Of a stretch of 36,482 nucleotides of DNA, positions 7,342-15,587 are shown piece by piece; the stretch's first letter is position 1, and each line of letters opens with the position of its first letter. Source of the DNA: Acetobacteraceae bacterium (lineage in GTDB: Bacteria; Pseudomonadota; Alphaproteobacteria; Acetobacterales; Acetobacteraceae); the NCBI GenBank assembly GCA_021732665.1, contig JAKFUL010000048.1, positions 1-36,482 of the forward strand, in the 5' to 3' direction. The notes beneath the pieces were generated by a model that saw only the letters and a list, made by a program, of their open reading frames with translations, did not search any database and had not been told where the DNA came from. The position numbers and the translations under genes were made by a program.

Positions 7342-8310
7342 ATGACCATCACCCGCCGCGCGGCCTTCGCCGCCGCCATCGCTGCCCCGGCAGCGGTTTC
7401 CGCCCAAAGCCCATGGCCCACCCGCCCGGTGCGGATCATCAACCCCTATGCCCCGGGCGGCGGCAGCGACATCATGCTCCGCACCATGTCCGAGCGGCTG
7501 GAGCGCAGCCTGGGGCAGCCGATCATCATCGACAACCGGGCCGGCGCCGGCGGTGCGCTGGGCACCGGCATGGCCGCCCAGGCGCAGCCCGACGGCTACA
7601 CGCTGCTGATCACCAACACCGGCCCGCTGGCGGTGGCGCCCACGCTGATGCGCAACCTGAACTATGATCCGGGGCGCAGCTTCACCTACATCACCATGTT
7701 CGGCGGCATTCCGCTGCTGTGCGCCGTGAAGGGCGACAGCCGGCTGCGGACGCTGCGCGACTATGCCGCCGCCGCCGCCGCGCGGCCGGAAGCGATCAGC
7801 TTCGGCAGCTCCGGCGTGGGCTCGGCCGGGCATCTCGCCGGCGTGCTGTTCGGCATGGAGGCGCGCGCGCAGCTGCTGCACGTGCCCTTCCGCGGCGCCA
7901 GCGAGGCCGAGCAGGCGGTGCTCTCCGGCGACACCGACAGCCTGTGGAACACGCTGGCGGCGCATGCCGGGGCGGTGCGCGCGGGCACGCTGCGCGGGTT
8001 GGCGCTGACCAGCGAGCAGGGCGTGGCTTCGCAGCCCGATGTGCCGACGACGGTGGCGGCGGGCTTCCCCGGGGTGATCGCCAGCAACTGGTTCCTGCTG
8101 GCCGGCCCGGCAGGGCTGGCGCCGTCGATCGCGGAGAAGATGGACGCCGCCATCCAGGCGGCGGTCGCCGAACCCGCGATCGCCACCCGCTTCGCCGGCC
8201 TGGGGCTGGAGGCGCTGCCGCTGCGCGGCTCGGCGCAGATCGCGGCCTATGTCGCGGCCGAAGGGGCCCGCTGGGCGCCGGTGGTCAGGGCTTCCGGGGC
8301 CACGCCCTGA
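7342..8310 (+). CDS. Bug/TctC-family periplasmic tricarboxylate-type solute receptor
   Basis: A 322-residue exported binding protein. It has a twin-arginine-like, hydrophobic signal peptide (MTITRRAAFAAAIAAPAAVSAQ), then PTRPVRIINPYAPGGGSDIM, the conserved Bug-family opening that contacts the carboxylate ligand. Further family blocks are IDNRAGAGGALGT, QPDGYTLLI and the FRGASEAEQAVLSGDTD region. Such receptors feed small carboxylates to a tripartite tricarboxylate transporter; no membrane components (tctA/tctB) are present nearby. SD sequence AGGAG at 7330-7334 is seven bases before the ATG. The tcuA-tcuB genes downstream suggest a tricarboxylate such as tricarballylate or citrate as ligand; this is inference. 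A candidate sigma-54 promoter lies upstream. Confidence 0.9.
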   Translation: MTITRRAAFAAAIAAPAAVSAQSPWPTRPVRIINPYAPGGGSDIMLRTMSERLERSLGQPIIIDNRAGAGGALGTGMAAQAQPDGYTLLITNTGPLAVAPTLMRNLNYDPGRSFTYITMFGGIPLLCAVKGDSRLRTLRDYAAAAAARPEAISFGSSGVGSAGHLAGVLFGMEARAQLLHVPFRGASEAEQAVLSGDTDSLWNTLAAHAGAVRAGTLRGLALTSEQGVASQPDVPTTVAAGFPGVIASNWFLLAGPAGLAPSIAEKMDAAIQAAVAEPAIATRFAGLGLEALPLRGSAQIAAYVAAEGARWAPVVRASGATP

Positions 8311-8364
8311 GCGGGCGGGCGGCCAATGCGCGGCGCAGCGTGATCACCTTCCCGCGACACCCCG

Positions 8365-8398
8365 CCCCGGCGCGGTAGCCGCTACTCCCCGGCGCGGT
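8365..8398 (+). repeat. Two 12-bp direct repeats phased by 22 bp upstream of the metalloprotease
   Basis: CCCCGGCGCGGT occurs at 8365-8376 and again at 8387-8398, exactly 22 bp apart, about two helical turns. The pair lies 42 bp upstream of the protease start in a gene-free gap. It could be a tandem operator, but the sequence is GC-rich and of low complexity, so chance is a real alternative. Confidence 0.35.
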
Positions 8399-8439
8399 TT
8401 TCTGGCAGCGTGGTCGCTCTTTCCATGGAAGGGCTGCGG

Positions 8440-10485
8440 ATGTGTGTTCTCTGCGGGCAGGGCGGCGGCGGCGTCTTCACGCCGTGCCAGGGGCTGGAGC
8501 CGCAGTTTTCCGGCGGCGGCGGCGGCGGGGGTGGCGTGCCGGGTGGCGTGCTGGACGCGCTGCTGGCGCTCACCTCGCAGAACTCCGCGCGGTGGAATTT
8601 TCCGGCGGCCATCGGCACGCCCGTCGCCGCGCCCGGCGGCATGGGCGCGGCCGTCAGCCTCACCTTCGGCTTTCTCACCAGCCTCCCGGCCGAGCATGCG
8701 GGGACACCGAATTTCCAGCCGCTGAGCAGCGCGCAGCAGGCCGGCATGCGGGCGGCGCTGGCGGCCTGGGGCGAGGTGGCGCGGGTCAGCCTCACAGAGA
8801 CCGCGGGCGCCACCGCCGACCTGCGGATCGGCCGGTCGGACCAGGCCAGTGCCGGCTACGCCTATTTCCCCAGCTTCGGCTATTCCTTCAACGGGGCGAA
8901 CATCATCACCTCGGTCACCGCGCAGCCGGTGGGGGGCGACATCTTCCTGGCCAACAACCTGGGCGATGGCTTCACGCCCGGTGGCGGGAATTTCTCGGTG
9001 GCGCTGCATGAGGCCGGGCATGCGCTGGGGCTGAAACACCCCTTCGAGGCGCCGAGGAGCCTGCCGGCCGCCACCGACAATTTGCGCTACACCGTGATGT
9101 CCTACACCCAGCCGAGCAATACCGGCATCGTCGATGTCACGCTGGGCGCCGGTGGCGGCTATTCCTGGATTACCAGCTCCATCCAGCCGCGCACGCCCAT
9201 GCTATACGACATCGCGGCGATGCAGGCGCTGTACGGCGCGAACATGGCGACACGCGCGGGCAATGACAGCTACGGCTTCGCCGATGGCGAACGGTTTCTG
9301 GCCACGATCTGGGATGGCGGCGGCATCGACACGATCGACGCCTCGGCCCAGTCCCTGCGCAGCATCATCAGCCTGGTGGATGGCACGTTCAGCTCGATCG
9401 GGCTGCGGCTGACCACGGTGGAGCTGCGGCGGGAGATTCCCGCCATCGCCACCAACGCGCCCACCCCCAGCTATGATGGCCGCGACAACCTGGCCATCGC
9501 CTTCGGCGCGGTGATCGAGAACGCCATCGGCGGCGCGGGGGATGACCTGATCACCGGCAACATGGTGGACAACCAGATCCTCGGGGGTGCTGGGAATGAC
9601 ACGCTCTCGGGCGCGGCCGGGAATGACACGCTCACGGGCGGCGCCGGGGCCGACAGCCTGATGGGCGGCGACGGCTTCGACTTCGCAAGCTACGCCACCG
9701 CGCTGGCCGGGGTCACGGCCCGGCTCGATTTCTCCAGCCTCAACACAGGCGACGGCGCGGGCGATGGCTTTTCCGGAATCGAAGGCCTGATCGGCACCAA
9801 TTTCTTCGACTTCCTGGTCGGCGACGCCGGCGACAACACCATCTACGCCGGCGGCACCTGGGATTATGTCGCCGGCAATGCCGGCAACGACCTGATCTTC
9901 GGCGAGGAGGGCAACGACACCCTCGATGGCGGCGCCGGCAATGACACGCTCCTGGGCGGCGCGGGTGCCGACAGCCTGATCGGCGGCGGCGGCGCCGACT
10001 TCGCCAGCTATGCCAGCGCCACCGTCTTCGGCGTCATCGCCCGGCTCGATTTCCCCACGCTCAATCTCAATGAGGCGGCGGGCGACAGCTATAGCGGCAT
10101 CAGCGGCCTGATCGGCACCAATTTCTCGGACCAGCTGATCGGCACCACCGGCAGCCAGACCCTGCAGGGCGGCGCAGGCATCGACATCCTCATCGGCAAT
10201 GGCGGCGCCGACACCTATATCGGCGGCGCCGACCTCGATTTTTTCGGCTTTACCTATCAGGATTTCGAGGTGGGGGTCTGGGACGTCATCAAGGACATGA
10301 ACGCGGGCGGCGTGGCCGACTGGTTCACGACCTCGGGCGTCAGCCGCTTCGGCATCTGGGCGCTGGATTGGCAGGGCGGTGTCATCGTGACAATCGCCGA
10401 TCTGGGCTTTGGCCCGACCGGCGGCGGCGTGTTCATCGAGAACTTCACCACCGCGCAGTTCTGGAACCAGTTGCTGACACAGTGA
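8440..10485 (+). CDS. Serralysin-type (M10) RTX metalloprotease
   Basis: A 681-residue protein. The zinc motif HEAGHALGLKH is at residues 190-200 (HExxHxxGxxH) and a Met-turn follows (YTVMSYTQ), as in metzincins. The C-terminal half carries calcium-binding RTX nonapeptides (GGAGNDTL and variants) in three blocks around 9530-9675, 9868-9993 and 10147-10230. Such proteins leave by type I secretion with an uncleaved C-terminal signal; no secretion genes are nearby. There is no Sec signal. The chosen ATG follows GGAAGGG (8427-8433) by six bases; earlier GTG 8410 and ATG 8425 are possible. The start MCVLCGQGGGG has a CxxC. A 106-residue module (from GADSL through GLIGTNF) occurs twice, 318 bp apart, with clear divergence. 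Confidence 0.9.
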   Translation: MCVLCGQGGGGVFTPCQGLEPQFSGGGGGGGGVPGGVLDALLALTSQNSARWNFPAAIGTPVAAPGGMGAAVSLTFGFLTSLPAEHAGTPNFQPLSSAQQAGMRAALAAWGEVARVSLTETAGATADLRIGRSDQASAGYAYFPSFGYSFNGANIITSVTAQPVGGDIFLANNLGDGFTPGGGNFSVALHEAGHALGLKHPFEAPRSLPAATDNLRYTVMSYTQPSNTGIVDVTLGAGGGYSWITSSIQPRTPMLYDIAAMQALYGANMATRAGNDSYGFADGERFLATIWDGGGIDTIDASAQSLRSIISLVDGTFSSIGLRLTTVELRREIPAIATNAPTPSYDGRDNLAIAFGAVIENAIGGAGDDLITGNMVDNQILGGAGNDTLSGAAGNDTLTGGAGADSLMGGDGFDFASYATALAGVTARLDFSSLNTGDGAGDGFSGIEGLIGTNFFDFLVGDAGDNTIYAGGTWDYVAGNAGNDLIFGEEGNDTLDGGAGNDTLLGGAGADSLIGGGGADFASYASATVFGVIARLDFPTLNLNEAAGDSYSGISGLIGTNFSDQLIGTTGSQTLQGGAGIDILIGNGGADTYIGGADLDFFGFTYQDFEVGVWDVIKDMNAGGVADWFTTSGVSRFGIWALDWQGGVIVTIADLGFGPTGGGVFIENFTTAQFWNQLLTQ

Positions 10486-10534
10486 CCCCGGCCGGCGGCT
10501 GGACACATGCCGCCCGCGCCGCATATGCACGTCG

Positions 10535-11932
10535 ATGCCTGATTTCACGCGAGTCTGGGACGTTCTGGTGGTGGGCGGCGGCAATGCGGCGCTGTGTGCC
10601 GCGATCACCGCGGCCCAGGCCGGCGCCTCCGTCATCATCGCCGAGGCCGCGCCGAAGGACCTGCGCGGCGGCAATTCGCGCCACACCCGCAATTTGCGCG
10701 CGCTGCACCCCGCACCCACCGATGTGCTGACGGAGAATTATCTCGAGGAGGAATACTGGGACGATTTGCTGCGCGTCACCGGCGGCCGGACCGATGAGCC
10801 TCTCGCCCGCATGACCATCCGCGCCAGCCAACATGCGCCCGGTTTTCTGCGCGATTGCGGCGTGGTGTTCCAGCCCAGCCTGTCCGGCACGCTCAGCCTG
10901 TCGCGCACCAACGCCTTCTTCCTCGGCGGCGGCAAGGCCCTGGTCAACGCGCTCTACCGCACGGCGCAGCGTCTGGGGATCGAGGTGCTCTACGACACCG
11001 AGGTGCAGGACATTATGGTCGAGGATGGTTTCGCGCGGGAGGCGGTGATTTCCTGGCGCGGCTTTCCCGAACGCATCCGCATGCGCAGCGTCGTGGCCTC
11101 GGCCGGCGGCTTCCAGGCCAATCGCGACTGGCTGCGGCAATACTGGGGCGCCGCCGCCGATAACTTCCAGATCCGCGGCACGCCCTATGCCCAGGGCACG
11201 GTGCTGAAAAGCCTGCTCGGCCAGGGCATCCAGGAGGTCGGCGACCCGACGCAGTTCCACGCCGTCGCCAATGACGCCCGCGCGCCGATGAGCGATGGCG
11301 GGCTCGCCATGCGTCTCGACTGCGTGCCCTACGCCATCGTGGTGAACGAGAATGTGGAGCGCTTCTATGATGAGGGCGAGGATGTCTGGCCCAAGCGCTA
11401 CGCCATCTGGGGCCGGCTGATCGCCCAGCAGCCCAACCAGCGCGCCTTCGCCATTTCCGATTCACAGGCGCTGATGGATTACCTGCCGAGTGTCTTCCCG
11501 CCGCTGAAGGCCGACACGATCGGCGAACTGGCCGTGAAGCTGGGGCTGGACGCGGAAAAACTGCAGCGCGTGGTCGCCGGCTACAACGCCGCCGTCCGCC
11601 CGGGCAGCTTCCAGGGCGGCAGGCTGGATGATTGCCGGACCGAGGGCCTGACCCCGCCCAAATCGCATTGGGCACGGCGCATCGACCGCCCGCCCTACCA
11701 CGCCCATCCGCTGGCGCCGGGCATCACCTTCACCTTCCTCGGCGTGAAGGTGAATGACCGGGCGCGGGTGATGATGACGGATGGGCGGCCGTCGGCGAAT
11801 ATTTTTGCCAGCGGCGAGATCATGGCCGGCAATATCCTGGGGCAGGGCTATCTCGCCGGCTTCGGCATGACCATCGGCACGGTCTTCGGCCGCATCGCCG
11901 GCGAGGAGGCAGCGAAGCTTGTCCGAAACTAG
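10535..11932 (+). CDS. tcuA: FAD-dependent tricarballylate dehydrogenase
   Basis: A 465-residue flavoprotein of the fumarate reductase/succinate dehydrogenase family. The N-terminal dinucleotide fold reads VLVVGGGNAALCAAITAAQA with an acidic end at VIIAEA. RGGNSRHTRNLR is the conserved TcuA segment after it. A C-terminal FAD/active-site part includes FASGEIMAGNILGQGYLAG. TcuA oxidises tricarballylate to cis-aconitate, with TcuB taking electrons onward. Length matches TcuA. No good ribosome-binding site is visible before the ATG. The pair with tcuB supports the name; the true substrate could be another tricarboxylate. Confidence 0.88.
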   Translation: MPDFTRVWDVLVVGGGNAALCAAITAAQAGASVIIAEAAPKDLRGGNSRHTRNLRALHPAPTDVLTENYLEEEYWDDLLRVTGGRTDEPLARMTIRASQHAPGFLRDCGVVFQPSLSGTLSLSRTNAFFLGGGKALVNALYRTAQRLGIEVLYDTEVQDIMVEDGFAREAVISWRGFPERIRMRSVVASAGGFQANRDWLRQYWGAAADNFQIRGTPYAQGTVLKSLLGQGIQEVGDPTQFHAVANDARAPMSDGGLAMRLDCVPYAIVVNENVERFYDEGEDVWPKRYAIWGRLIAQQPNQRAFAISDSQALMDYLPSVFPPLKADTIGELAVKLGLDAEKLQRVVAGYNAAVRPGSFQGGRLDDCRTEGLTPPKSHWARRIDRPPYHAHPLAPGITFTFLGVKVNDRARVMMTDGRPSANIFASGEIMAGNILGQGYLAGFGMTIGTVFGRIAGEEAAKLVRN

Positions 11933-11941
11933 GAGGTCATC

Positions 11942-12084
11942 CGGGCGGTCTCCGGGGTCGGTCTGGCGGTGCTTTTCCGCCCTGGCCGCGTTGCCGGCTC
12001 GGCGGGATGTCCCGCATCCCGCTGTCGCCGCCGCCTTGCCAGGACGAAAAATCCCTCGCCAGCCCTCAACCCGGAGACCGCCCG
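11942..12084 (+). promoter_or_regulatory. Structured tcuA-tcuB intergenic leader that can mask the tcuB ribosome site
   Basis: A perfect 15-bp inverted repeat closes this gap: CGGGCGGTCTCCGGG (11942-11956) pairs with CCCGGAGACCGCCCG (12070-12084), ending one base before the tcuB ATG. The right arm contains the tcuB SD (GGAGA 12073-12077). Inside are two smaller hairpins: GGCGG/CCGCC (11965-11969 with 11977-11981) and GCGGGATG/CATCCCGC (12002-12009 with 12015-12022, loop of 5). Together they make a closed multi-branch fold, like a riboswitch or translational control element. The pairing is certain; any function is inference. Confidence 0.5.
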
Positions 12085-12085
12085 A

Positions 12086-13183
12086 ATGACCTCCGACACC
12101 ATCGTCGAAGCCCGCCGGCAGATGGAAGTCTGCAATGCCTGCCGCTATTGCGAGGGCTATTGCGCCGTCTTCCCCGCCATGGCGATGCGGCGCGATTTTT
12201 CCCCGGCCGACCTCACCCACCTCGCCAATCTCTGCCATGGCTGCAAGGGTTGCTATCACGCCTGCCAATACGCGCCGCCCCATCCCTTCGGCATCAATAT
12301 CCCCGAAACCTTCGCCACCATCCGCGCGGAATCCTATGCCGAGCATGCCTGGCCTCAGGGCATGGGGCGGCTGTTCGAGCGCAATGGCACGCTGGTGACG
12401 CTGGTCGCCGTGCTGGCGCCGACCCTCGCGCTGCTGCTGACCATGGCATTGGCCGACCCCGCCACCCTATACACGGCGCAGACCGGTGTCGGCGCCTTCT
12501 TCCGGGTCATCCCCTATTGGCTGATCATGATCCTGGCCGGCGGATCCTTCGGCTATGCGCTGGTGGCACTCGCCATGGGCGCCATCAGCTACTGGCGCGG
12601 CACCGCCCAAGCCCCCGTCACCTCGCCGGCCCCGGTGGCCGAGGCCGCCTTCGACATCCTCACGCTCCGCCACCTCGGCGGCGGCGGGCATGGCTGCAAT
12701 GACATCGATGACAGTTTTTCATCAGCCAAGCGCTGGCTGCACCAGGCGATGTTTTTCGGCTTCATGCTCTGCTTCGCCGCCACCACGACCGGGGCGATCT
12801 ACCACAATATCTTTGGCTGGAAGTCGCCGCATGCCTTCCTCTCCCTGCCGGTGCAACTCGGCTTCTGGGGCGGCATCGGCATGCTGGTGGGCACCACCGG
12901 GCTGCTCTGGCTGAAGACGGTGACCGACCCGGTGCCGGTGGCGAAAAAGCTGCTGGGCGGCGAATACGCCATGCTCGGGCTGCTCTGGCTGATCGCCGCC
13001 ACCGGCCTGCTGCTGCTGGGGCTGCGGCATACCGGGGCGATGGGGGTGCTGCTGGCCATCCATCTCGGGCTGGTGATCGGCTTCTTCCTGGTCATGCCCT
13101 ATTCGAAGATGGTGCATGGGCTGTATCGCGGCCTCGCCCTGCTGCGGCACGCGCAGGAGAAGCGGGCCCCGGCCGCCGGCTGA
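12086..13183 (+). CDS. tcuB: Iron-sulfur membrane electron-transfer protein TcuB
   Basis: A 365-residue partner of TcuA. Two ferredoxin-like cysteine clusters occur near the N-terminus: CNACRYCEGYC (Cys16, 19, 22, 26) and CHGCKGCYHAC (Cys50, 53, 56, 60), enough for two [4Fe-4S] centres. Several membrane helices follow (for example LVTLVAVLAPTLALLLTMAL and MLGLLWLIAATGLLLLGL) with histidines that may bind haem. TcuB reoxidises FADH2 of TcuA and passes electrons to the quinone pool. The frame is open upstream to 11969, but the ATG at 12086 has GGAGA nine bases before it and begins just ahead of the first cysteine cluster. Translation may be controlled by the inverted repeat overlapping this SD. 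Confidence 0.9.
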   Translation: MTSDTIVEARRQMEVCNACRYCEGYCAVFPAMAMRRDFSPADLTHLANLCHGCKGCYHACQYAPPHPFGINIPETFATIRAESYAEHAWPQGMGRLFERNGTLVTLVAVLAPTLALLLTMALADPATLYTAQTGVGAFFRVIPYWLIMILAGGSFGYALVALAMGAISYWRGTAQAPVTSPAPVAEAAFDILTLRHLGGGGHGCNDIDDSFSSAKRWLHQAMFFGFMLCFAATTTGAIYHNIFGWKSPHAFLSLPVQLGFWGGIGMLVGTTGLLWLKTVTDPVPVAKKLLGGEYAMLGLLWLIAATGLLLLGLRHTGAMGVLLAIHLGLVIGFFLVMPYSKMVHGLYRGLALLRHAQEKRAPAAG

Positions 13184-13226
13184 GGCCGGCTCGCCTCGCC
13201 CGGCTGTCACAATATCGTGAGGATCG

Positions 13227-13277
13227 CCGCCCGGCCCGCTGGGTGGCCAGCCGGAAGGGCGGTGTTTCCTAAGTTTT
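13227..13277 (+). terminator. Probable terminator after tcuB
   Basis: An outer stem CCGCCC (13227-13232) pairs with GGGCGG (13257-13262), and an inner stem GCTGG/CCAGC (13238-13242 with 13247-13251) has a GTGG loop. T-rich sequence follows (TGTTTCCTAAGTTTT). The stem has internal mismatches and the T tract is interrupted, so this is a moderate call. It is placed well to end the tcuAB transcript. Confidence 0.45.
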
Positions 13278-13358
13278 CGGCGCGGCCGCGCAGTTGCATG
13301 CCTGCGGTGAAATTGGCCTGGCCATTGCGCCCGGCGTCCTTGTTGTTAGGGACATCAC

Positions 13359-15401
13359 ATGCCCGAGGCGCCGACATCTCCACCCCGGCCGGAGCCCCCG
13401 CCCGGCGCGATCACGCTGCGCCTGCTCGGCGGCTTCGATGTGTTGGTGGGCGGCCAGCGGCTGCGCCTGGGCCGCAAGGGACAGGCGCTGCTCGCCTGCC
13501 TCGCCATCTCCGGCCGGGGCGGCGAGACCCGAGGCCGCCTGGCCGGCCTGCTCTGGAGCGAATCCGATGATGCGCATGCCCGCGCCGCCCTGCGCCAGGC
13601 CCTGAGCGAGGTGAAATCGGCCCTGCAGTCCGCCGGCTACGGCCTGCTCTCGGCCGAGCGCGATGCCATAGCGCTGCCCGATGCCAGCACCGATCTGCGC
13701 GCGGTGCAGGACATGCTGGCCTTCCAGCAGCTCCACCCGCTGTTGCGGGAGACACCACGCCTCGCCGCCTCGCTGCTGCCGGGCATGGAGGATGTCGACC
13801 CGGCCTTCCGCGTCTGGCTGCTCGGCCTGCGCCGCGCGCTGGAGCGGCAGTGGAGCCGGGCGCTGGAGGCGATGATGGCGCAGGAGGCCGGTGATGATGC
13901 CGCGCGCACCGCCATCGCCGCCGTGCTGCTGCGCCTGGACCCGACGCATGAGGCGGCCTGCCGCTGCCTGATGCGGGCGGCCCATGCGGCGGGCGACACC
14001 GCCAGCGCGCTGCGCGCCTATGAGACGCTGTGGGACGCGCTGGCGGCCGAGCATGACATGGAGCCCTCGGCCCAGACCCAGGCGCTTGTCAGCGCGATCA
14101 AGGGTGGTGCGGCCGATGCCGCGGGCTGGCGCGCCGGCGTGGCGCAGCCTGTCCCCGCCCCGCCCTTGGCCGCGACACAGCAGCCCGTGCGCATGGTGCT
14201 GCTGGTGCCGCATTTTGCCACCAGCGGCGTGGCCGAGGGCCATGCGCATCTCGTCCCCGGCTTCCGCCATGAACTCATCGCCTGCCTCGCCCGGTTCCGC
14301 GAATGGGTGGTGATGGATGCGGCCAGCCCGCCGCCGCTGACCGGCCTTGCCGACAGCCCGGGCAGCCGCCTGGCGCTGGAGGCGACGGCGATGGAACGGG
14401 CCGGGCGCATCGGCCTCACCCTTGCCCTGCGCGATGAGGCCAGCCGGCTGCTGCTCTGGAGCGAATGCGTCGAGCTCAGCCTGGAGGGCTGGTTCGATGC
14501 CAGGCGCCATGTCGTCAGCCGCATCGCCGTCTCGCTGCTTGGCTCGATCTCGGCGGCGCGACTGGCCGAGACCGCGGCCACCCCTGACGTGTCGCTGGCC
14601 GCGCACGACAAGTGGCTGCGCGCCCGGGCGATGATCAATCTCTTCCAGCCCGGGAACTGGCAGCGCGCGCAGACGCTCTACCTGGAGGCCGCGGCCGAGG
14701 CGCCCGGCTTCTCGCCGGCGCATTCCGCGCTGGTGGAGATGGACAATGCCAGCCACATCGCCTTCCCGGGGCAGCGCCGGGCGCGTGCGACGGAACTGCG
14801 CGCGATCGCCCGGGCGGAGCACGCCGTGGCGCTGGATGGCATGGACAGCCGGGCACAGCTCGCGCTGGGCTGGGCGCTGGCCATGGCCAAGCGCTACGAG
14901 CGCGCCGCCAGCCACATGCAGCAGGCGCTGCGGCTGAACCGGCACGATCCCTGGACGCTGATCTCGGCCGCGCTGTTCCACGCCTTCATGGGCCAGCATG
15001 CGGCGGCGGGCGCGATGGCCGGGGAGGCCTTGGCGCTCTGCCCCGCGCCGCCCCCGGCGCATTGGGTCTATCGCAGCGCCATTGCCTTTCTGGGCGGCGA
15101 TGACGCGGCCGCCGCCGAGGCCGCCGGCCGCAGTGCGGGCGTGGCCCTGCCCAGCCGCGCCTGGCACGCCGCCGCCCTGCAACATCTCGGCCGCGGGCGG
15201 GAGGCGGCAGCGGCGGCACAGGGCTTCCTGGCCGCCGCCCGCGCCGCCTGGGCGGCCGAGGAGGCGCCGACCGACGAGGCCATCGGGCATTGGTTCATGC
15301 ATCTCTTTCCGATCGCGCGGGAGGCGGACTGGACGCGGCTGCGCGACGGCGTGGCCGGCGCCGGCATCCCCGTCGCCGCCAGCCGCCACCACGGCTGGTG
15401 A
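13359..15401 (+). CDS. SARP/BTAD-type transcriptional regulator with TPR-rich C-terminus
   Basis: A 680-residue protein. Residues about 18-95 form an OmpR-type winged helix of the SARP class (ITLRLLGGFDVLVGGQ, then RKGQALLACLA, RGRLAGLLWSESDDAHARAALRQALSEVKSAL). A helical BTAD domain follows to about residue 250 (AAVLLRLDPTHEAACRCLMRAAH..ALRAYETLWDAL). The middle (VRMVLLVPHFATSG...) resembles the TolB-like N-terminal part of class III cyclase-associated regulators, and the C-terminal third looks like TPR helices (AQLALGWALAMAKRYERAASHMQQAL). SARPs activate transcription from direct repeats near the -35 region. AGGGA at 13348-13352 precedes the ATG by six bases. The two small genes just downstream are plausible targets. 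The regulated process is unknown. Confidence 0.82.
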   Translation: MPEAPTSPPRPEPPPGAITLRLLGGFDVLVGGQRLRLGRKGQALLACLAISGRGGETRGRLAGLLWSESDDAHARAALRQALSEVKSALQSAGYGLLSAERDAIALPDASTDLRAVQDMLAFQQLHPLLRETPRLAASLLPGMEDVDPAFRVWLLGLRRALERQWSRALEAMMAQEAGDDAARTAIAAVLLRLDPTHEAACRCLMRAAHAAGDTASALRAYETLWDALAAEHDMEPSAQTQALVSAIKGGAADAAGWRAGVAQPVPAPPLAATQQPVRMVLLVPHFATSGVAEGHAHLVPGFRHELIACLARFREWVVMDAASPPPLTGLADSPGSRLALEATAMERAGRIGLTLALRDEASRLLLWSECVELSLEGWFDARRHVVSRIAVSLLGSISAARLAETAATPDVSLAAHDKWLRARAMINLFQPGNWQRAQTLYLEAAAEAPGFSPAHSALVEMDNASHIAFPGQRRARATELRAIARAEHAVALDGMDSRAQLALGWALAMAKRYERAASHMQQALRLNRHDPWTLISAALFHAFMGQHAAAGAMAGEALALCPAPPPAHWVYRSAIAFLGGDDAAAAEAAGRSAGVALPSRAWHAAALQHLGRGREAAAAAQGFLAAARAAWAAEEAPTDEAIGHWFMHLFPIAREADWTRLRDGVAGAGIPVAASRHHGW

Positions 15402-15445
15402 CGCGCCCGCGCCGAACAACATTTCACGCGCCCGCGACGTGATGA

Positions 15446-15504
15446 CGACAAACCCGCGCCCCGCGGCCACGACAAAGGCGACAAACCGTGTGTCGTGCGG
15501 ACAA
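15446..15504 (+). promoter_or_regulatory. Repeated CGACAAA motifs upstream of the paralogous pair
   Basis: CGACAAA occurs at 15446-15452, 15470-15476 and 15479-15485, and a related GGACAA at 15499-15504, all in the 186 bp gap between the SARP-type regulator and the next gene. SARP proteins bind direct heptamer repeats, so this is a candidate operator. The spacing (24, 9, about 20 bp) is not the regular 11 or 22 bp of classical SARP sites. Confidence 0.3.
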
Positions 15505-15587
15505 CCCTCAACAGCACTCAACACCACGCTGACAGGCATGTGATCTACAACATCCCTACCGAAACTGCTCATGGATGGGGACTGACC

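Noticed and set aside
9202..10719. A 505-codon minus-strand frame with regular glycine/alanine/valine repeats opposite the RTX protease
   Set aside because: The apparent repeats mirror the RTX coding repeats on the plus strand; no start signals or recognisable fold.
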